64,000 bases of DNA from Microvelia longipes. Its lineage: Eukaryota > Arthropoda > Insecta > Hemiptera > Veliidae. The notes beneath the pieces were generated by a model that ran no database searches, was not told where the DNA came from, and saw only the letters and a list, made by a program, of their open reading frames with translations. This document shows, piece after piece, positions 22,915 through 35,849 of the stretch (positions within the stretch are counted from its first letter, which is position 1; every line of letters starts with the position of its first letter). The stretch is from the NCBI GenBank assembly GCA_018340805.1, contig JACMZG010001914.1, positions 26,963,543 through 27,027,542 on the forward strand, written 5' to 3'. A program made the translations under genes and the position numbers.

Positions 22915-23333
22915 AGTTACTTCTAAACAAAAACTAGTTACTCCGCAATAGAAACAAAACTAGTTATTTCTAAACAAAAACTAGTTACTCCGCAATAGAA
23001 ACAAAACTTCTAACAAAAACTAGTTACTCCGCAATAGAAACAAACTAGTTACTTCTAAACAAAAACTAGTTACTCCGCAATAGAAACAAAACTAGTTACT
23101 TCTAAACAAAAACTAGTTACTCCGCAATAGAAACAAAACTAGTTACTTCTAAACAAAAACTAGTTACTCCGCAATAGAAACAAAACTAGTTACTTCTAAA
23201 CAAAAACAGAACTATTTACTTCTAAATTAAAACAAAACAAGTTATTTTCAAAAAAAAAGCAAAACTTGTTACTTCAAAACAGAAACAAAACTACTTTCTC
23301 CTGAACAAAAACAAAACTAGTTACCTCTGTCAA
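22915..23333. repeat. Tandem array, ~47-bp unit
   Basis: About six good copies of a unit containing acttctaaacaaaaactagt and tactccgcaatagaaacaaa, followed by three or four degenerate units rich in caaaactagtta. One unit near 23000 is shortened. It starts about 55 bp after the hAT MITE at 22260-22860. Confidence 0.9.
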
Positions 23334-24149
23334 AAAAAAACACTATTGACAATGTTAAAAAACAGTGTAAGTGAAGTTAAATTATGACGTTTTGGTCTAT
23401 CAAAATATTCCTCTCCCACTATTTCACACAATTTTTTTCTCTTTTTAATGTTATTGTTAAATTAAAACCTAATACATGTAAGATGTATTTATTTTTTGGT
23501 TATAATGTTGATTTCTCCATATCACCTGTTATTACAAATCTCAATGATTTTGTAGTGAAAGTCTATGTTCTTTTAATTTGTCAGTTACAGTATTGTTCTA
23601 CTGTTAATATACTTGGTCCTAAATAACTTATGAGAGTTAAATAAAGAACTCTAATTAAAATAAAAAACATTTCCATAAAATCTGCGACTAATTGATATAT
23701 TTTTAAATCTTTTTGTATTATGATTTGTGTAGTTATAAATCTAATTATATTGCCATGTCTGAACAAATTATTCTGCCTGTTGAATAGGTATTTGAAAAAA
23801 ATTGGGATATGTAACATTAGTTACATACAATGCTGCTTTTTTAAGTCAGATTGATTCAAATTTGTATTTTGTGAACTAAAGAATGTTTAAAGCAATTTAT
23901 TTGTATTGTGTATCACAATCAATGTCATTATTTAAAAGAGGAGTTACTCATACTTAGACCACAAATCACTGGTTGATAAACGAAACCTGTATAAGGATGT
24001 TGGTTGTTGAGGGACATATAGGACCAAACTGGGTTAACATATAGCATGCAAACACATAAAAGTTAAAAAACTAGTAAGGCCTTAAAAACATAATTTTCAG
24101 GTTATTCCGGTTTTAGATCTTTAACTATTATTTCTCTATCACACCTTAT

Positions 24150-24150
<1 letters not shown>
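23334..24150. other. Intergenic AT-rich DNA
   Basis: No gene or clear repeat seen. Short open frames here are AT-driven and lack splice or domain support. Confidence 0.5.
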
Positions 24151-24265
<115 letters not shown>

Positions 24266-25127
24266 ATATTTCCTGTCTTAATTATTTTTTTTACATTTTT
24301 AAAGCCAAAAATACCTTTAACAAAAGCATTTGGAACAATTTTTTACTACATTTACCATCCTGTCTTCATTTATGTCTGCCCAGCATTGTTGTTTCCTCCT
24401 AACAAATGGTATGGCAATGTGGTGTGGTATGGAGTTGAAACTTAATAAGTTTTTGATTGAATAAAACAACTTTAAACTAAGATTAGGTTTATTATTGATT
24501 TTGATGAATTATTGATAGATATTTGTATTTTAGGCTTTGGTTTTTTCTGGATTTACAAAACATCATGGAATAAATTTTTTTTTAAATTCTTCAAGTAGTT
24601 GGTTTTAAAACATCATGTTTGTTAAACATTTTACTGCTCTCAGAATCCCAGTTGAAGTAGTTTTAATATAATTTAATTATTCTTACAAGTTATACTCATA
24701 ATAAAACTTTGGACAGGAGGTCAAGAAAAGAGAAGCACATTTAGTTGTTTGATCATTTAGCGATTACTTTTCCTAGATCCTTTTTGCCAACTATTCCTGT
24801 TCTCAGGACACTCTACTCGATCATGGCCCAAAGTTGTATCGTGAAACCATTGCTCAAATAATGTAACATCATTACAGTCATGTTGATCTCCTTCCTTATT
24901 TTAACTAACATAACTTGTAAGATGAACGTAATCGTCTCAAGTTATAAGTACAACTCATTTTGCAAATTACGTTACATAACGTAACATGAGTTAATTTATT
25001 TAAATTACTCTTTAACAAGGGATGGACTTAAAGAAATTATTTAATTTAGTGCTTCATATTTTTCACTCAATGTATCCCAAGTGCTGATTCGCAAAATGTT
25101 TTGCAAGTTTTAGGGAATTATATGTAT

Positions 25128-25175
25128 GTATATTATATATAATATATATATATATAATATATATATATATATAAA
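25128..25175. repeat. Short imperfect (TA)n tract
   Basis: Imperfect TA tract of about 48 bp. Confidence 0.8.
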
Positions 25176-25487
25176 TTTATTAGAAATTTAAATGTTGTAC
25201 TCTGAGTAATTTTAATTTTTTTTTTTATCCTACTTTCATAATAACAACTTGAGAATAATCTTTTTCTATCTAAATGATTTGCCTTAAGAATTGTTTGTTG
25301 TTAAAAATAACTTTTTGAGATTGTTATACATTTCATTTTTTTTATTAAATCATTTTTAATAAAATATTTTCTTTATTTCTCCTTGTGTGAAGACTGAAGT
25401 TGTCAGATTCTCGTTATCAGGTTTCCGTAAATATATTTTTTTGTGTTAAGGAGTCACCCAAAAAACCTTAAGATCAAACTTTCTGTG

Positions 25488-25489
<2 letters not shown>

Positions 25490-25537
<48 letters not shown>

Positions 25538-25567
25538 ATATAAATATATATTATATATTATATATAT
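25490..25567. repeat. (TA)n tract
   Basis: About 78 bp of TA dinucleotides with a few interruptions (ataatata). It abuts a GC-richer stretch, ccgtggtcgagggttaaagc. Confidence 0.9.
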
Positions 25568-25786
25568 CCGTGGTCGAGGGTTAAAGCTTCAGTATTATAT
25601 TAACCTCTGACACCACAGAGTGAAAAAAATTTCAAATCGATCGAAACATTGTTTCGGGTTTCATGAATTCTCAACATGTTTGCTGAGTCATTACTCCCAT
25701 TTAATGTAAAAATGTAACATAAATTGTCAAATATCAAAATTATTATTATAAATAATAATAACTATCTTTATATATAATGAAAGAAA

Positions 25787-25845
25787 AGAAGTCTCTCCAC
25801 AAATAAAACTTTATTGGCAAAGCGCTTTCAACCTAACTCTAGGAT
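25787..25845 (+). repeat. Single end of the AAGCGCTTT MITE
   Basis: One terminal arm only: gaagtctctccacaaataaa, then ctttattggcaaagcgcttt. No partner arm is nearby, so this is a broken copy of the family at 2165-2410. Confidence 0.65.
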
Positions 25846-26147
25846 ATATCTATTATATAGTTATAAAGATTGTTGTTATACTATAATAATATAGTTATTA
25901 TTATATTTATAAATATCTCAAAATTCAGACTGCTTCACCCGTCTTCTAAATATAGCGATTATCAAAAGCTTAAGGTAAAGTATCACTTCAGTCTCGCTAC
26001 GCTCGCCCTCAAAATAGCGAGCCCTCACTCAAGTAGTTTCTATTTAGAGGGCTCATCACATCAAACGTCTGCATTTTTTCTTGTTTTTGGTGTATAATTG
26101 TATATATAGACAATGTTAATTTGTTTGAATTTAAATGAATATGAAAG

Positions 26148-26148
26148 A

Positions 26149-26224
<76 letters not shown>

Positions 26225-26230
26225 GTATGT
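26148..26230. repeat. (TA)n tract
   Basis: TA tract of about 80 bp with a single phase break. Confidence 0.9.
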
Positions 26231-26329
26231 ATAGTGAGAGTAAAGTAGCCTCCCTTATAAGTTTTACCTAGTATCGCCGATGCTTTTTAGTTTAACTAGT
26301 GAGTTAAACTAAAAGTTGCTTTTTAGTTA

Positions 26330-26683
26330 CCTTTATACTAGAGAGTTCAAACTTGGTACAAAGATAATATCCAGGTAATACGTTTTTTATGACTCCATAT
26401 ACCTGCAATAATGACTCAGCAAAAATGTTTTGATTGGTTTGAAATTTGGCAGGTATGTAGTCATGTATAAGAACATCATATAAAATGCTAATACTCATTA
26501 CATTATCAGCATGAGTTCAATTTTATCGAATAATTGTGTAGAAATTTTAAAAATTTAATTTAATTGAATTACAATTTGGTAAAAATTTTTTAACAAATTG
26601 TTTTATTTTTTTAATTAATATATTAGGTCAATTATACAAATAATGTATAAGGCATACAAATAAATGTAAGCCTTATATAATAT

Positions 26684-26779
<96 letters not shown>

Positions 26780-26815
26780 TGCTAAATTTCGTTTCAATAC
26801 GACAAGTAATAATCA
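26330..26815 (+). repeat. 5S-type repeat, middle part, interrupted by (TA)n
   Basis: It contains tactagagagttcaaacttg, ctgcaataatgactcagcaa and atcagcatgagttcaatttt. A TA tract interrupts at 26676-26776, and the repeat resumes as gctaaatttcgtttcaatac. The 5S-like segment is absent. The TA tract sits inside the repeat at a point where other copies have a short AT spacer. Confidence 0.6.
26676..26776. repeat. (TA)n tract
   Basis: About 100 bp of TA dinucleotides. Peptide-like TA-encoded frames here are artefacts. Confidence 0.95.
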
Positions 26816-26844
26816 CGGGTAGCAGCAAACACAGTTAAAAACAC

Positions 26845-27766
26845 GTGATATCTCCAATTTTAATTTAATTTAGCTGACAGTTAGGTACCATAGAAGGAAG
26901 AAAAAAATCCAGTTTTTTGGCTCATTTGATGCAGCCATATTGCCGCAGTTAGATAGTGATTCTACATGGAGCATGATTTTTATTTGGTGGCATTTGAAAG
27001 CTTAAACTTGACCCTTTGAAATAAATTCTACATACCATTGGATAATTAGTTACAAGATTTTATTATAAACAAATATAAAACAAAAATGGTAATATCTCAA
27101 AAAGCCAATTTTGTAAACAAAAATTGAAAAGAGTTTAGTAAAACTCTTTAAACTATTTTACTTTAACTGTTAGTAAAATGTCCACATATGCCCTTTCTGG
27201 TCATTTTGGGACCGTCATAGGATTGGACACAGTAGCGTATAACGTGTGTCAACATGTCAAAGTGTTATAAAGTTAAGATTTATCACATAATCATTGATAG
27301 AAATTGCAAAAACAGTGACTTCTTTACATTTTGACATACCTTGACACGCGTTATGCGCTACTGTGTCCAATCCCGTGGCGGTCCCAAAATGAATCTTTGT
27401 GGATATTTCACAGTTAAAGCTCTTTTTAGGAAATTTTTAAAAATTGGTTTTTTGAGATAGTAGCATTTTTATTTTATATTTGCTCATAATAAAAACTTGT
27501 AACTAATTACCCAAAAGTATGTAGAATCTATTTAAAAGGGCCAAGTTTAAGCTTTAAAACGCCACATGAATAAAAATCATACCCCATACAGAATTTTAGA
27601 TACAGTCATTTTTGTAGTCAAAATGTTAAAAAATTACGTTTTTGGCAAATTCACCACCCTATTGCGGCAATATGGCTGCACCAAATGAGCCAAAAATCTG
27701 GATTTTTTTCTTCCTTCTATGGTGCCTACCTGTCAACCAAATTATATTCAAATTGGTGACATCAAG
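26845..27766. mobile_element. Foldback element, family F2 (~0.9 kb)
   Basis: Two long inverted arms, each over 400 bp. Landmarks are accatagaaggaagaaaaaa on the left against ttttcttccttctatggt on the right; ttgatgcagccatattgccg against cggcaatatggctgcacca; and ggattggacacagtagcg against cgctactgtgtccaatcc. The arms meet near 27300. Arm identity is around 80-85% by eye, so the element is not recent. It carries no ORF. Confidence 0.8.
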
Positions 27767-27835
27767 TCAAAAATATACTTTTTTGTGATGATTTGACATG
27801 GAACGACCCATATCAACTTTTTGGTCGGATCATAA

Positions 27836-27908
27836 AATTTAAGCACCGTTGAGCAGCGAAACGATATGGTGAGGAAAAGTTCCGAGGTACCCCATACCAG
27901 GGTTTTTC
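27836..27908 (+). repeat. 5S-type repeat, 3' end remnant
   Basis: It has ttaagcaccgttgagc, a broken trace of the 5S-like segment, directly followed by the tail end gatatggtgaggaaaagttc and gaggtaccccatacc. The part between is deleted. Confidence 0.55.
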
Positions 27909-28249
27909 TCAAGGGGGGTCCGTGGGGAGGGACCCCTTATTTCATCTTAAATGTTTATCCATGTATACCTATGAATGTTACACCTCCATTTTGTTATTGG
28001 GATTTTGAGTTGATTTGTGTTACTTTTAACAAATTATTACTATACCACATGGGCCAAATTAATTAATGTGTCAAATGATTTGATAATTTAAATTGTGTAC
28101 GATTAACGTCATGATTTTGACAGATAATTTTAAGTGTCGCACCAATAAAAATACATGTTCGCCAATAGCTTACAGAGTAAAAGTTAAATAGTCATCTCTA
28201 TCTAAAAATCGAGAAAAGCTCAAAAATTAAAATTTTAAAATTTAACATT

Positions 28250-28575
28250 CAATATTTTTTGTCGCTATTTATTTAAAAATGGTGATCAAAATGAAATTTT
28301 GTGGATCTATTGACCACCTAGAAATGAACATTTATGTCAAATTTCAACTTGTTTTTTTAACGAATTTTTATATTTTTTATGACTCAGCAAAAACAGTAAT
28401 TGTAGTCTAAAAAATATTATCTTCTGAGCAACACAACAAAACCTGAGGTCTTATTTTGGTGCCAAGTTTCAACTCTTAAGCACGAACGCGTGACACAGAC
28501 AGAAACTCACAAAAACATACACAGCATGAAAAAACGGCACGAAAAAATGCATAAAACAGATAATTATGATTAAAC
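28250..28575 (-). repeat. Divergent 5S-type repeat family 5' module
   Basis: Same subfamily as 960-1345: it shares aatgaaattttgt, ttgaccacct, aaatgaaca, atgactcagcaaaaac and gacacagacagaaactcac. No 5S-like segment. Confidence 0.5.
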
Positions 28576-28776
28576 CTACGTTTAGGATTTTAGATAGGTA
28601 GGTAGGTAGGGTGTAGGCAGTGGGTTAGAAAAAGTAAAAAACAAGAGGCCTTTGTCCATGCCTGTTGCTCCGTTGTAGTTTGTCCTATTAGTAGTTTTGT
28701 CTCGATATTAGGGAATTTTCACATGTTTCAGACATCTGACAAATAACATAATTTATATGTATGTATGTATTTTTTA

Positions 28777-29031
<255 letters not shown>

Positions 29032-29200
29032 TCATTGTGTCCCCTTGTTTAAAATAAATTCGGTTATCTCCTTCCTCCAAGACCCCAACCTCAAGAACTC
29101 ATTTTTTATTTGGAATTTCGCTAATTAGAAATTTATTTTACCAAGTTTCAGGGCGTTTTCTCCCATCGCTTTCATTAAGGGAGGTTTATGGAAGTGCTAA

Positions 29201-29860
29201 TAGTCCAAGAGTCAGGCCTAAAAAGTGTGAAAATTTATATTTTTTAAAACATTCCTTAAATTATGAAGGAAAAACATAGTCTGCTTATGCAGAGTGGAGC
29301 CCTTTATATGAATGCGCTCTCTCAAAATATTATGAAATCGCACAAATTCCAAATTTCTTGAAATAAGTTGTTCCCTGTTGGTCGTGTGCAAAACATAAAG
29401 AGAACATTTTTAAAGCTGATAAAATATCCTATAAAACAAGTGTTTTTCGTCAAAATCGGATTACTACAACTAAAGTTAAAAAGTTACTATAGTTAACTGG
29501 CTTTTTAACTGAAGTTAAATAGCCAAAAAATGCACAAAAAGTCAATATTTTTGCAAAGAAATTCGCTGACTGCATAAATTAACCATTTTTTATGTTTTTA
29601 AAGAACCATAACTTTGGGTGAAGTTATGCAATTATGATGATTTATCACTCGTTGTAGGTTCTATACAAAAAAATGTTCTATTTTATCAGCTTTAAAAAAA
29701 AGTGCGATTTTATAAAATTTTGAGCGTGCGCAATCATATAAAGGCACATTGATAGGCAGACTATGTTTTTTCTTCATATTTTAAGATTAATTTTCAGAAA
29801 AACTTTGGTTCGAAGTAGTACATAATGAGTCAATTTTTTCAGTTCGGCTCTTGGACTATA
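29201..29860. mobile_element. Foldback element, family F1, second copy
   Basis: Same ends (tagtccaagagtcaggccta; cggctcttggactata) and inner landmarks (catagtctgcttatgcagag, gaatgcgctctctc, agccaaaaaatgcacaaaaa) as 12368-12986. The arms have diverged, and the right arm has lost part of the gaatgcgctct block. Confidence 0.75.
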
Positions 29861-30191
29861 ACCCAAAAAGTAACATATTAATTCCTCCATGGTGTTGACA
29901 TTAGTATGAAAAATGACAGTGTCACTTGAAGCAATATTGATATAAGACCAGTTACAAGTTAGTGTGATGTACAGGGATGCTTACCAGCAAGGTCTTCTCT
30001 CAGTACTCTACAGCATTGGAGCAAAACCATTATCTCATTGGGGTAAAAATGTATGAATCCTATCAGTATCATATTTTCAGTATCATATTTAAAGTATGTA
30101 GTTGAATAGATGTAAATACAAATTATGTAAATATAGATGGTCCAATGTGATCTTAGTCAGATGCAGGGGGGGTTAACTTAAATGAGGAAAA

Positions 30192-30925
30192 GTTTGGATT
30201 CCATTATCGCAAGCTACTAAAAATAGTGCTGCGGCGGACCAGTGCGGACAACTCATGAACTAACCCCAATAGCTTTCCAAAGATGACTGATTAAATTTTT
30301 ATATTTAAATTTATGAATACCATGACAATTCTTGGTTATGACAGCTACATTTATTATTATTATAAAATTGATTGTTTTCTGTATGTATTTTTCACAAAAA
30401 CGGTTCGCCGTTGCTTGTTTTGTATTTCCAAAATTCAGAAACTAAAAGTAAATAGAAACCTTTTTAAAACTTCCAGAGAACGCTAATGATGGCAGATAAG
30501 TATATTTCATTTAATTAATTTATTGATTTAGTCGATTTCATCAGGTAATTACATTTAATCACATGTGCGCATCTCGCCGATGTAATTAAAATACAGGCTA
30601 CATTAAATGTCAAAATCTATCTTTTAGTACGTGTAAACTTTAGCCACTATTTCATTATTACCTGATTGAATCAATTAAATTAATAAATTACTTAAATGAA
30701 AAACTTAAAAATAATCACAAGTGTTCTGTGTAAGATTAAAGTGGTAGGGTTAGTTAGAAGTATAATTATACAAAGTATAAAAATTAAATTCAAACTGACT
30801 GTGGGCAAAAGCAGGAAATCAAGACACGCCCACTCAATTGAAAGGTAGGTCCGCCGCAGCGCTAGCGTCGTCCGGAATCCAAATTGTCCACCATTGAGTC
30901 GACGTCTTACTGTTTAAGTATCTAT
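30192..30925 (+). mobile_element. Foldback-like element, family F3
   Basis: The outer arms pair ttggattcc...gctgcggcggacc (30194-30240) with ggtccgccgcagcgctagcg...ggaatccaa (about 30849-30892). An inner pair is ttaatttattgatttagtcg (about 30510-30555) with its complement near 30655-30700. A reversed copy of most of this element lies at 41177-41840, inside the CFAP20-like gene's last intron. There is no coding capacity. Confidence 0.7.
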
Positions 30926-33250
30926 AGTCTCTGGTCAGATGTTAATTTTTAACTGATCTTTTACTGTTCCTCATTTATACCGTAGGCATAGTCAATGAGC
31001 AACCCAAATCATCCGACCGTACTTATACGGGTTTTTATATTATTTTAAGTTAATCATACTCCAAGGAGACGTGGAAGAGCAGGCCAAGGAGTATACATAT
31101 AGTATACCTATATACACCTATATCTTTGAGCAGGCTGTACCCTGAACGTCTCCCTTTTTTCGTAAGAAATGTTTTTTATTGTTTTTGTTAAAAAAAATCT
31201 TAATAGTTATGATTATGATTAGTGTGGGTCTCCATTATTGTATAAATAGGTGACCTTATCACCTATTTATCTTAATAGTTATTTTTTAGTATTACAAAAA
31301 AATTGTAAAAATCTATCAAAAAATAAACGATTATTTATTTATACACATATATAAACCAGTAATATGACGAACTGATAAAGTAAAACAACCTTGTGGCCGC
31401 GATGCGGCCCCCAGCGTCGTCTTCGCATAGCGGCCGAGGCCGCGAAGCGGCAAAGGGTTGAGGGTGAAGGTAGAGATGTCTTTCCCAACTACCTACCCAC
31501 CTTTTAGCACCATAGGTCAACGACATAAGGCTACATATGCTGATTGTGTCACTTAAAATGTCCGATAGAACCAAATAGAGCTGAGCCCGATCTCAATCGA
31601 AGCCAATTGAAATCATTCCCCTTACTCACCCCCTCTTGAGTATGGTGGGATCGTAGATTTTTTAATGGGGTTTCAATCTATAAAAAAATCCAAAACTATT
31701 TTATGCGTAGTAATTGCATTTTTGACAGTTGCGTATTGTAATTATAAAATTATATAACATAAACATTACCTTTTACAATCGGTGTAGATGGATTTATCTT
31801 CGGAGGAGATTAAATTAAATAAAAACTGAAATGCACTTTGTGAATGCACAGTAATGCTGGTCCTCAGTTAGCCAACTATTAAGGCACATTCACAGGCATC
31901 AGTAAATCCGGCTGCTCCTATTAACCTTTAGGTAGAACACAAGCTTTGTATTCTCTTAGTGGTTAGTATACTATCTTCATATTTCAGTATATAATATAGT
32001 TAGTTCCAATACTTGCTTATCCAAATACTCTTAAGATTCTGAAACCATTAGACACTAAATTAGTTATAGCTTATATTTAAATTAAGTTATTTATTACTTT
32101 TGTGCAATCTTTCAATACCATACTCCTTTTACAACGTAAAAAATTTTATTGGACTGGACTTCCCCAAATTCGTTATAGGGAACTAAATTGATTTGGATAT
32201 TAATACATTTTGCAGAAACTAAGGACGCAGAAACGAACTCTTATTTTAAAATCCGCAGTTTTTACTAATAAAAGTATCAAAGAGATACATTGATACTTAC
32301 TATTCCACTCTTGCTTACTGTTGCCTTCAATGTTAGGTCTTGTCATACTTTAGCTTTATTTAAACCAAATAATTTAGAAAAATGAACCATTTCTTACCTG
32401 ATTTCACATTTCATCATGGCGGAGAGAGAGAGGGAAAGAAAGAGAACTACTCAGCATTTATCTCTTACCACGGCCATTAAGATTGCCACCATATTACCAA
32501 TTTATTAAAATGGTAAAAATATTTTATTTTATAACTTTATTTTCCACTTTTTTCATTTCATAATTTCAATTATTATTAAAGATAGTTATTTTTTTGGGTC
32601 TAATGCACCCAAAAAATGGGGGGGATTAAATGGGTTTTATTTTTAATTTCCAAAGTAAAAAGTAAGTAAGTAAAGTAAAAAGTAAAGTTATGCAAAATCA
32701 ACATTTTTTGTGCAACACTGGATATCGGCGGGAAATAATTTTTTAGTCGTTCGCCATCTTATTAAAAATGAGATTTTAAATTCTTCGGTCGCGATTTTAC
32801 GGAGTAAAAATTGTATAATTATATGATTTGATGAAATAATTGTATCAGGTAATATTAAATGTATATATTAATTGATAGAAATTAGTTTCATGGCCAGACT
32901 TTATTTATGAAATATCTAAACTGCTTACTTTAATTTGGGATTGTCTTGGTGAAGATCGTGGCACCCTTTAAGCTTTTTGGATAGTTTTACTTTTAATGCA
33001 TTACTAAAGTAATTAATAACACCTAATAAATTAATTTTCAATTAATTAAATCATACTTAAAAAATCCCTTAAAATTTGAAATTTTTCGTATCCCTACACT
33101 TTTACAACTGAGTAAGAAATCATTCAGGAAGGAAAATCATTACGTTATTCCGGAAGGGTCGCCCTCGGGGTCTCGACACGTCAATATCTCGAAACTACAT
33201 AACGTCGACACATGTGTCGATCATTCGCAGAATCAGTACAAGGAGAGTCT
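30926..33250. other. Intergenic DNA; a GC-rich spot and two possible promoter motifs
   Basis: No coding exon seen. A GC-rich patch lies at 31390-31450 (gtggccgcgatgcggccccc). A hairpin aaataggtga / tcacctattt is at about 31246-31270. Two YY1-like sites occur: catcatggcggag at 32412-32424 and cgccatctt (reverse of AAGATGGCG) at 32752-32760, the latter near tcggcgggaaat. These could mark the promoter of the CFAP20-like gene 4 kb downstream, but I found no matching coding exon. Confidence 0.35.
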
Positions 33251-33261
33251 TGTGACCCATT

Positions 33262-33629
33262 TTTGTCCTGTACAAACTAGTCGTTATATAGACACATGGC
33301 ATGGTTTAACTATGTCTTGACATGTGGTAGTCATGTCACTACATAACATCGACAGACGGTGGTAAGTTCTGACGTAGTCTCGACACTTCGTAGCAGAATT
33401 TTTTGTTGTATTGACACTTCATAACCTCGACACTTTAACTGAAACATGTGTCAATGTTACGTCGTGTCGAGATATTCAAGTGTTGATACAATGCAGAATC
33501 CTGCCAGGGTAAAAATATTATAAATAAATGGCCCTATAGGGTGGGTCCATCGCTACGATGTTATGTAGTGTCGAGGCATCGTTAAACCATGCCATGTGTC
33601 GACATAACGCAGAGTTTGTACAGGACAAA
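33262..33629. mobile_element. Inverted-repeat element (acacatggcatggttta family)
   Basis: Inverted arms carry tttgtcctgtacaaact (33262-33278) against agtttgtacaggacaaa (33613-33629), and acacatggcatggtttaac against gttaaaccatgccatgtgt. About 180 bp of spacer lies between them. Both arms and spacer are full of tcgacac/gtgtcga words. Outer borders may extend to about 33150 and 33710. Confidence 0.6.
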
Positions 33630-33769
33630 CATTAGTTACGAGACACCCCTGTCTTGATATGTAAGATTGACACCTATCATAGTGTCGGTACCCTATAGGA
33701 ACTGGAAATATTTATTTTTAATATTTTCACCCTGGCAGGATTGTGCGTTGTATGGACACAATGTAACAT

Positions 33770-34660
33770 TGACACCTGATTGCAACTGCCACTTGAACTG
33801 GTTGTTATAGCTGATGAATATTTACAGCAACTAAGGACTTGTGGAGGTGTAATGTGGATATTTGAAGGAACTAAAAGTGACAGAACTTGGCAAGACCGTG
33901 TAAAGGGTGGGAGTCGGAACACTGTCGTAGACTCAATGATATAAAATGAGGGGTCATCAGAAGATGCTGACCTCTCATTTTTACATCTCTTTAATACTTA
34001 TACATACTCTGTCTTTTATAACATTTGAAGGCTTATACTTATCTATATCTACATAATAGATTCATTAAGCCCATATGTAAATTAAAAGTACACACATGAG
34101 GTTTTACTGGACCTATCAAAAACAAAACTATGGACTTCAAAATAATTTTATTTCAAAGTGTTATAATTTTATATTTAAAATTATATATATGAGGCGTCTA
34201 GTTATATAAGACAAAGTATAGATATATGAGGCACCAAGTTTTAAGATACTGAGTATACACACAACTTCGTCTATGATATCTGGGCACCCTAGATATCTAC
34301 TCACTAACAGACTTCAGTGTATTCAAAGTAAGGGGTCATCGGTTGAGACAGTATCCTGACTCTGCCTCTCAATATAAGCCCTAATCCAGCTTATTACTCT
34401 GAGTTACTTACTCTTAGTGCTCTTTTTTTTATTAGTCAACGTTGTTTGCTTAAGGGCAGTAATGCTGCCTGGTGGCAGTATTGGCAGTAGTGGTGTCAAA
34501 ACAGACATTGGTATAAGAGAGTTGGAACACTGCCCCCATCCCCAAACCCTTATTTTACACCATTTTGGTTTCGACTCTGTTCTATAGGCCTGACTGACAG
34601 TTAGCTATATCTAAAACTTTTATAGCTCTAGCTTGAGGCTGACCCTTCTTCTGGTTGCGA
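33770..34660. other. Intergenic DNA with a decayed short repeat
   Basis: At 33784-33935 there is a degenerate repeat also seen at 19270-19440 (cttgaactggttgttat, gaggaactaaaagtgacaga, ggaacactg) and near 34470-34535. No gene was recognised in the remainder. Confidence 0.4.
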
Positions 34661-34694
34661 GAGTACAGGCTGGGTTCTCATTGGCAAATACCCT

Positions 34695-34820
34695 TTAGGA
34701 TACTGGTACCATACATATATGTAGCATACATACAGGTACCATCAGGATAGTGGTATCATACATATATGTAGTATACTGATACCATTAGGATACTGGTACC
34801 ATACATATATGTAGTATACT
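34695..34820. repeat. Short tandem repeat, ~45-bp unit, three copies
   Basis: Three units containing aggatactggtaccatacat and atatgtagtatac, starting at about 34697, 34744 and 34787. Confidence 0.85.
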
Positions 34821-35439
34821 TATGACTGATGTGTAGCATTTAAATAAAGGATGGATAGTTACCTTATGGATATTTACCTAGTTTTTATTCTAGGGAAAGG
34901 AAATCTTCCCTTTACTTCCATCATAAGCGTCTTTATCTGATAAAAATGTAACATCTATAGGCTAATAAGGTCCTCATGAACTTACCACAATTCTAAGCTT
35001 TTTCAATAGGGGCGAGTTCAACTAATTTATTTACTTTGAAAGAGTATGTACCTGATGTTAAAGTGTAGGGTGGACAATCCCGGTTTTCAGACTCAAATCC
35101 AGGCCTCCTAAAAGAACTCTTCAGGACGCTTGAATTTCCTGGTTTTTAAGAATAGGCACCACGTTTATAAAAACGTTAATCATTTAAAATAATTAATCTA
35201 AATCACAAAATTATGTTCAGGAACATTTTATTTTAATTCACCTTTAGCAAAAAAACAAGAGGCCTTCTGCCTCTTGGCCGCTCTGTGGCTACATAGTTGT
35301 TGTCCAATATTACTTTGTCATATTACTAGTTTATACAAGTGGCATACTGCCACGATATAAGCAAATTTTTAAATGTATTAGTCCAAAGAACGTGATTTGT
35401 TTATATTATATTATATATGTCAATCAATAATACCGGATC

Positions 35440-35610
35440 TAATGCTGATAATTAAATGAAACTTCGTACTTATGTTTAGCATACATAGTAGTACATGGGT
35501 AAAAAAGGTCAGCTGATCTAAACACTCTATGAAGATTTGTGATTTTTTTGAAATGTTTGTGGAGTCATTATTGTGGGATAATGATGCCATACACATTTCA
35601 TAAACTATAG
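35440..35610 (-). repeat. 5S-type repeat family, middle fragment
   Basis: Reversed fragment with ctaatgctgataattaaatg and ggagtcattattgtgggata, matching 41868-42318. It has no 5S-like segment. Confidence 0.55.
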
Positions 35611-35849
35611 GTTTCTGGACATTCACAAGGACATTAAGTTTCATTTTGATCCAAGAAAGTGTTCAAAAGTTATCGTGTTCCATAGAAACGTCTAAGGTGC
35701 AAAAATATCAGTGAATCCCCCCTTCCAAAAAATGCACCCCCACCTCTACCCCTCTCCATGACCCCAACCTCATAAGCTCATTTTTCCTTTGAAAATTCGC
35801 TAAAAGTCTTAAAAAGAATTATCTCTTATCTACTGCGATTCCTGGTAGC

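Noticed and set aside
22915..23333. Possible CRISPR array
   Set aside because: Units are contiguous tandem repeats without unique spacers, in a eukaryotic genome.
31335..31574. Minus-strand frame over a GC-rich patch
   Set aside because: The peptide is low-complexity without a domain, and the GC-rich core is palindromic (gcggccg words), more like a repeat.
32881..32990. Candidate first exon of the CFAP20-like gene (contains Trp-Asp near 32940)
   Set aside because: The surrounding residues do not match the family's N-terminus and there is no donor after Trp-Asp-Lys-Lys. Other TGGGAT sites between 21000 and 36900 also failed.
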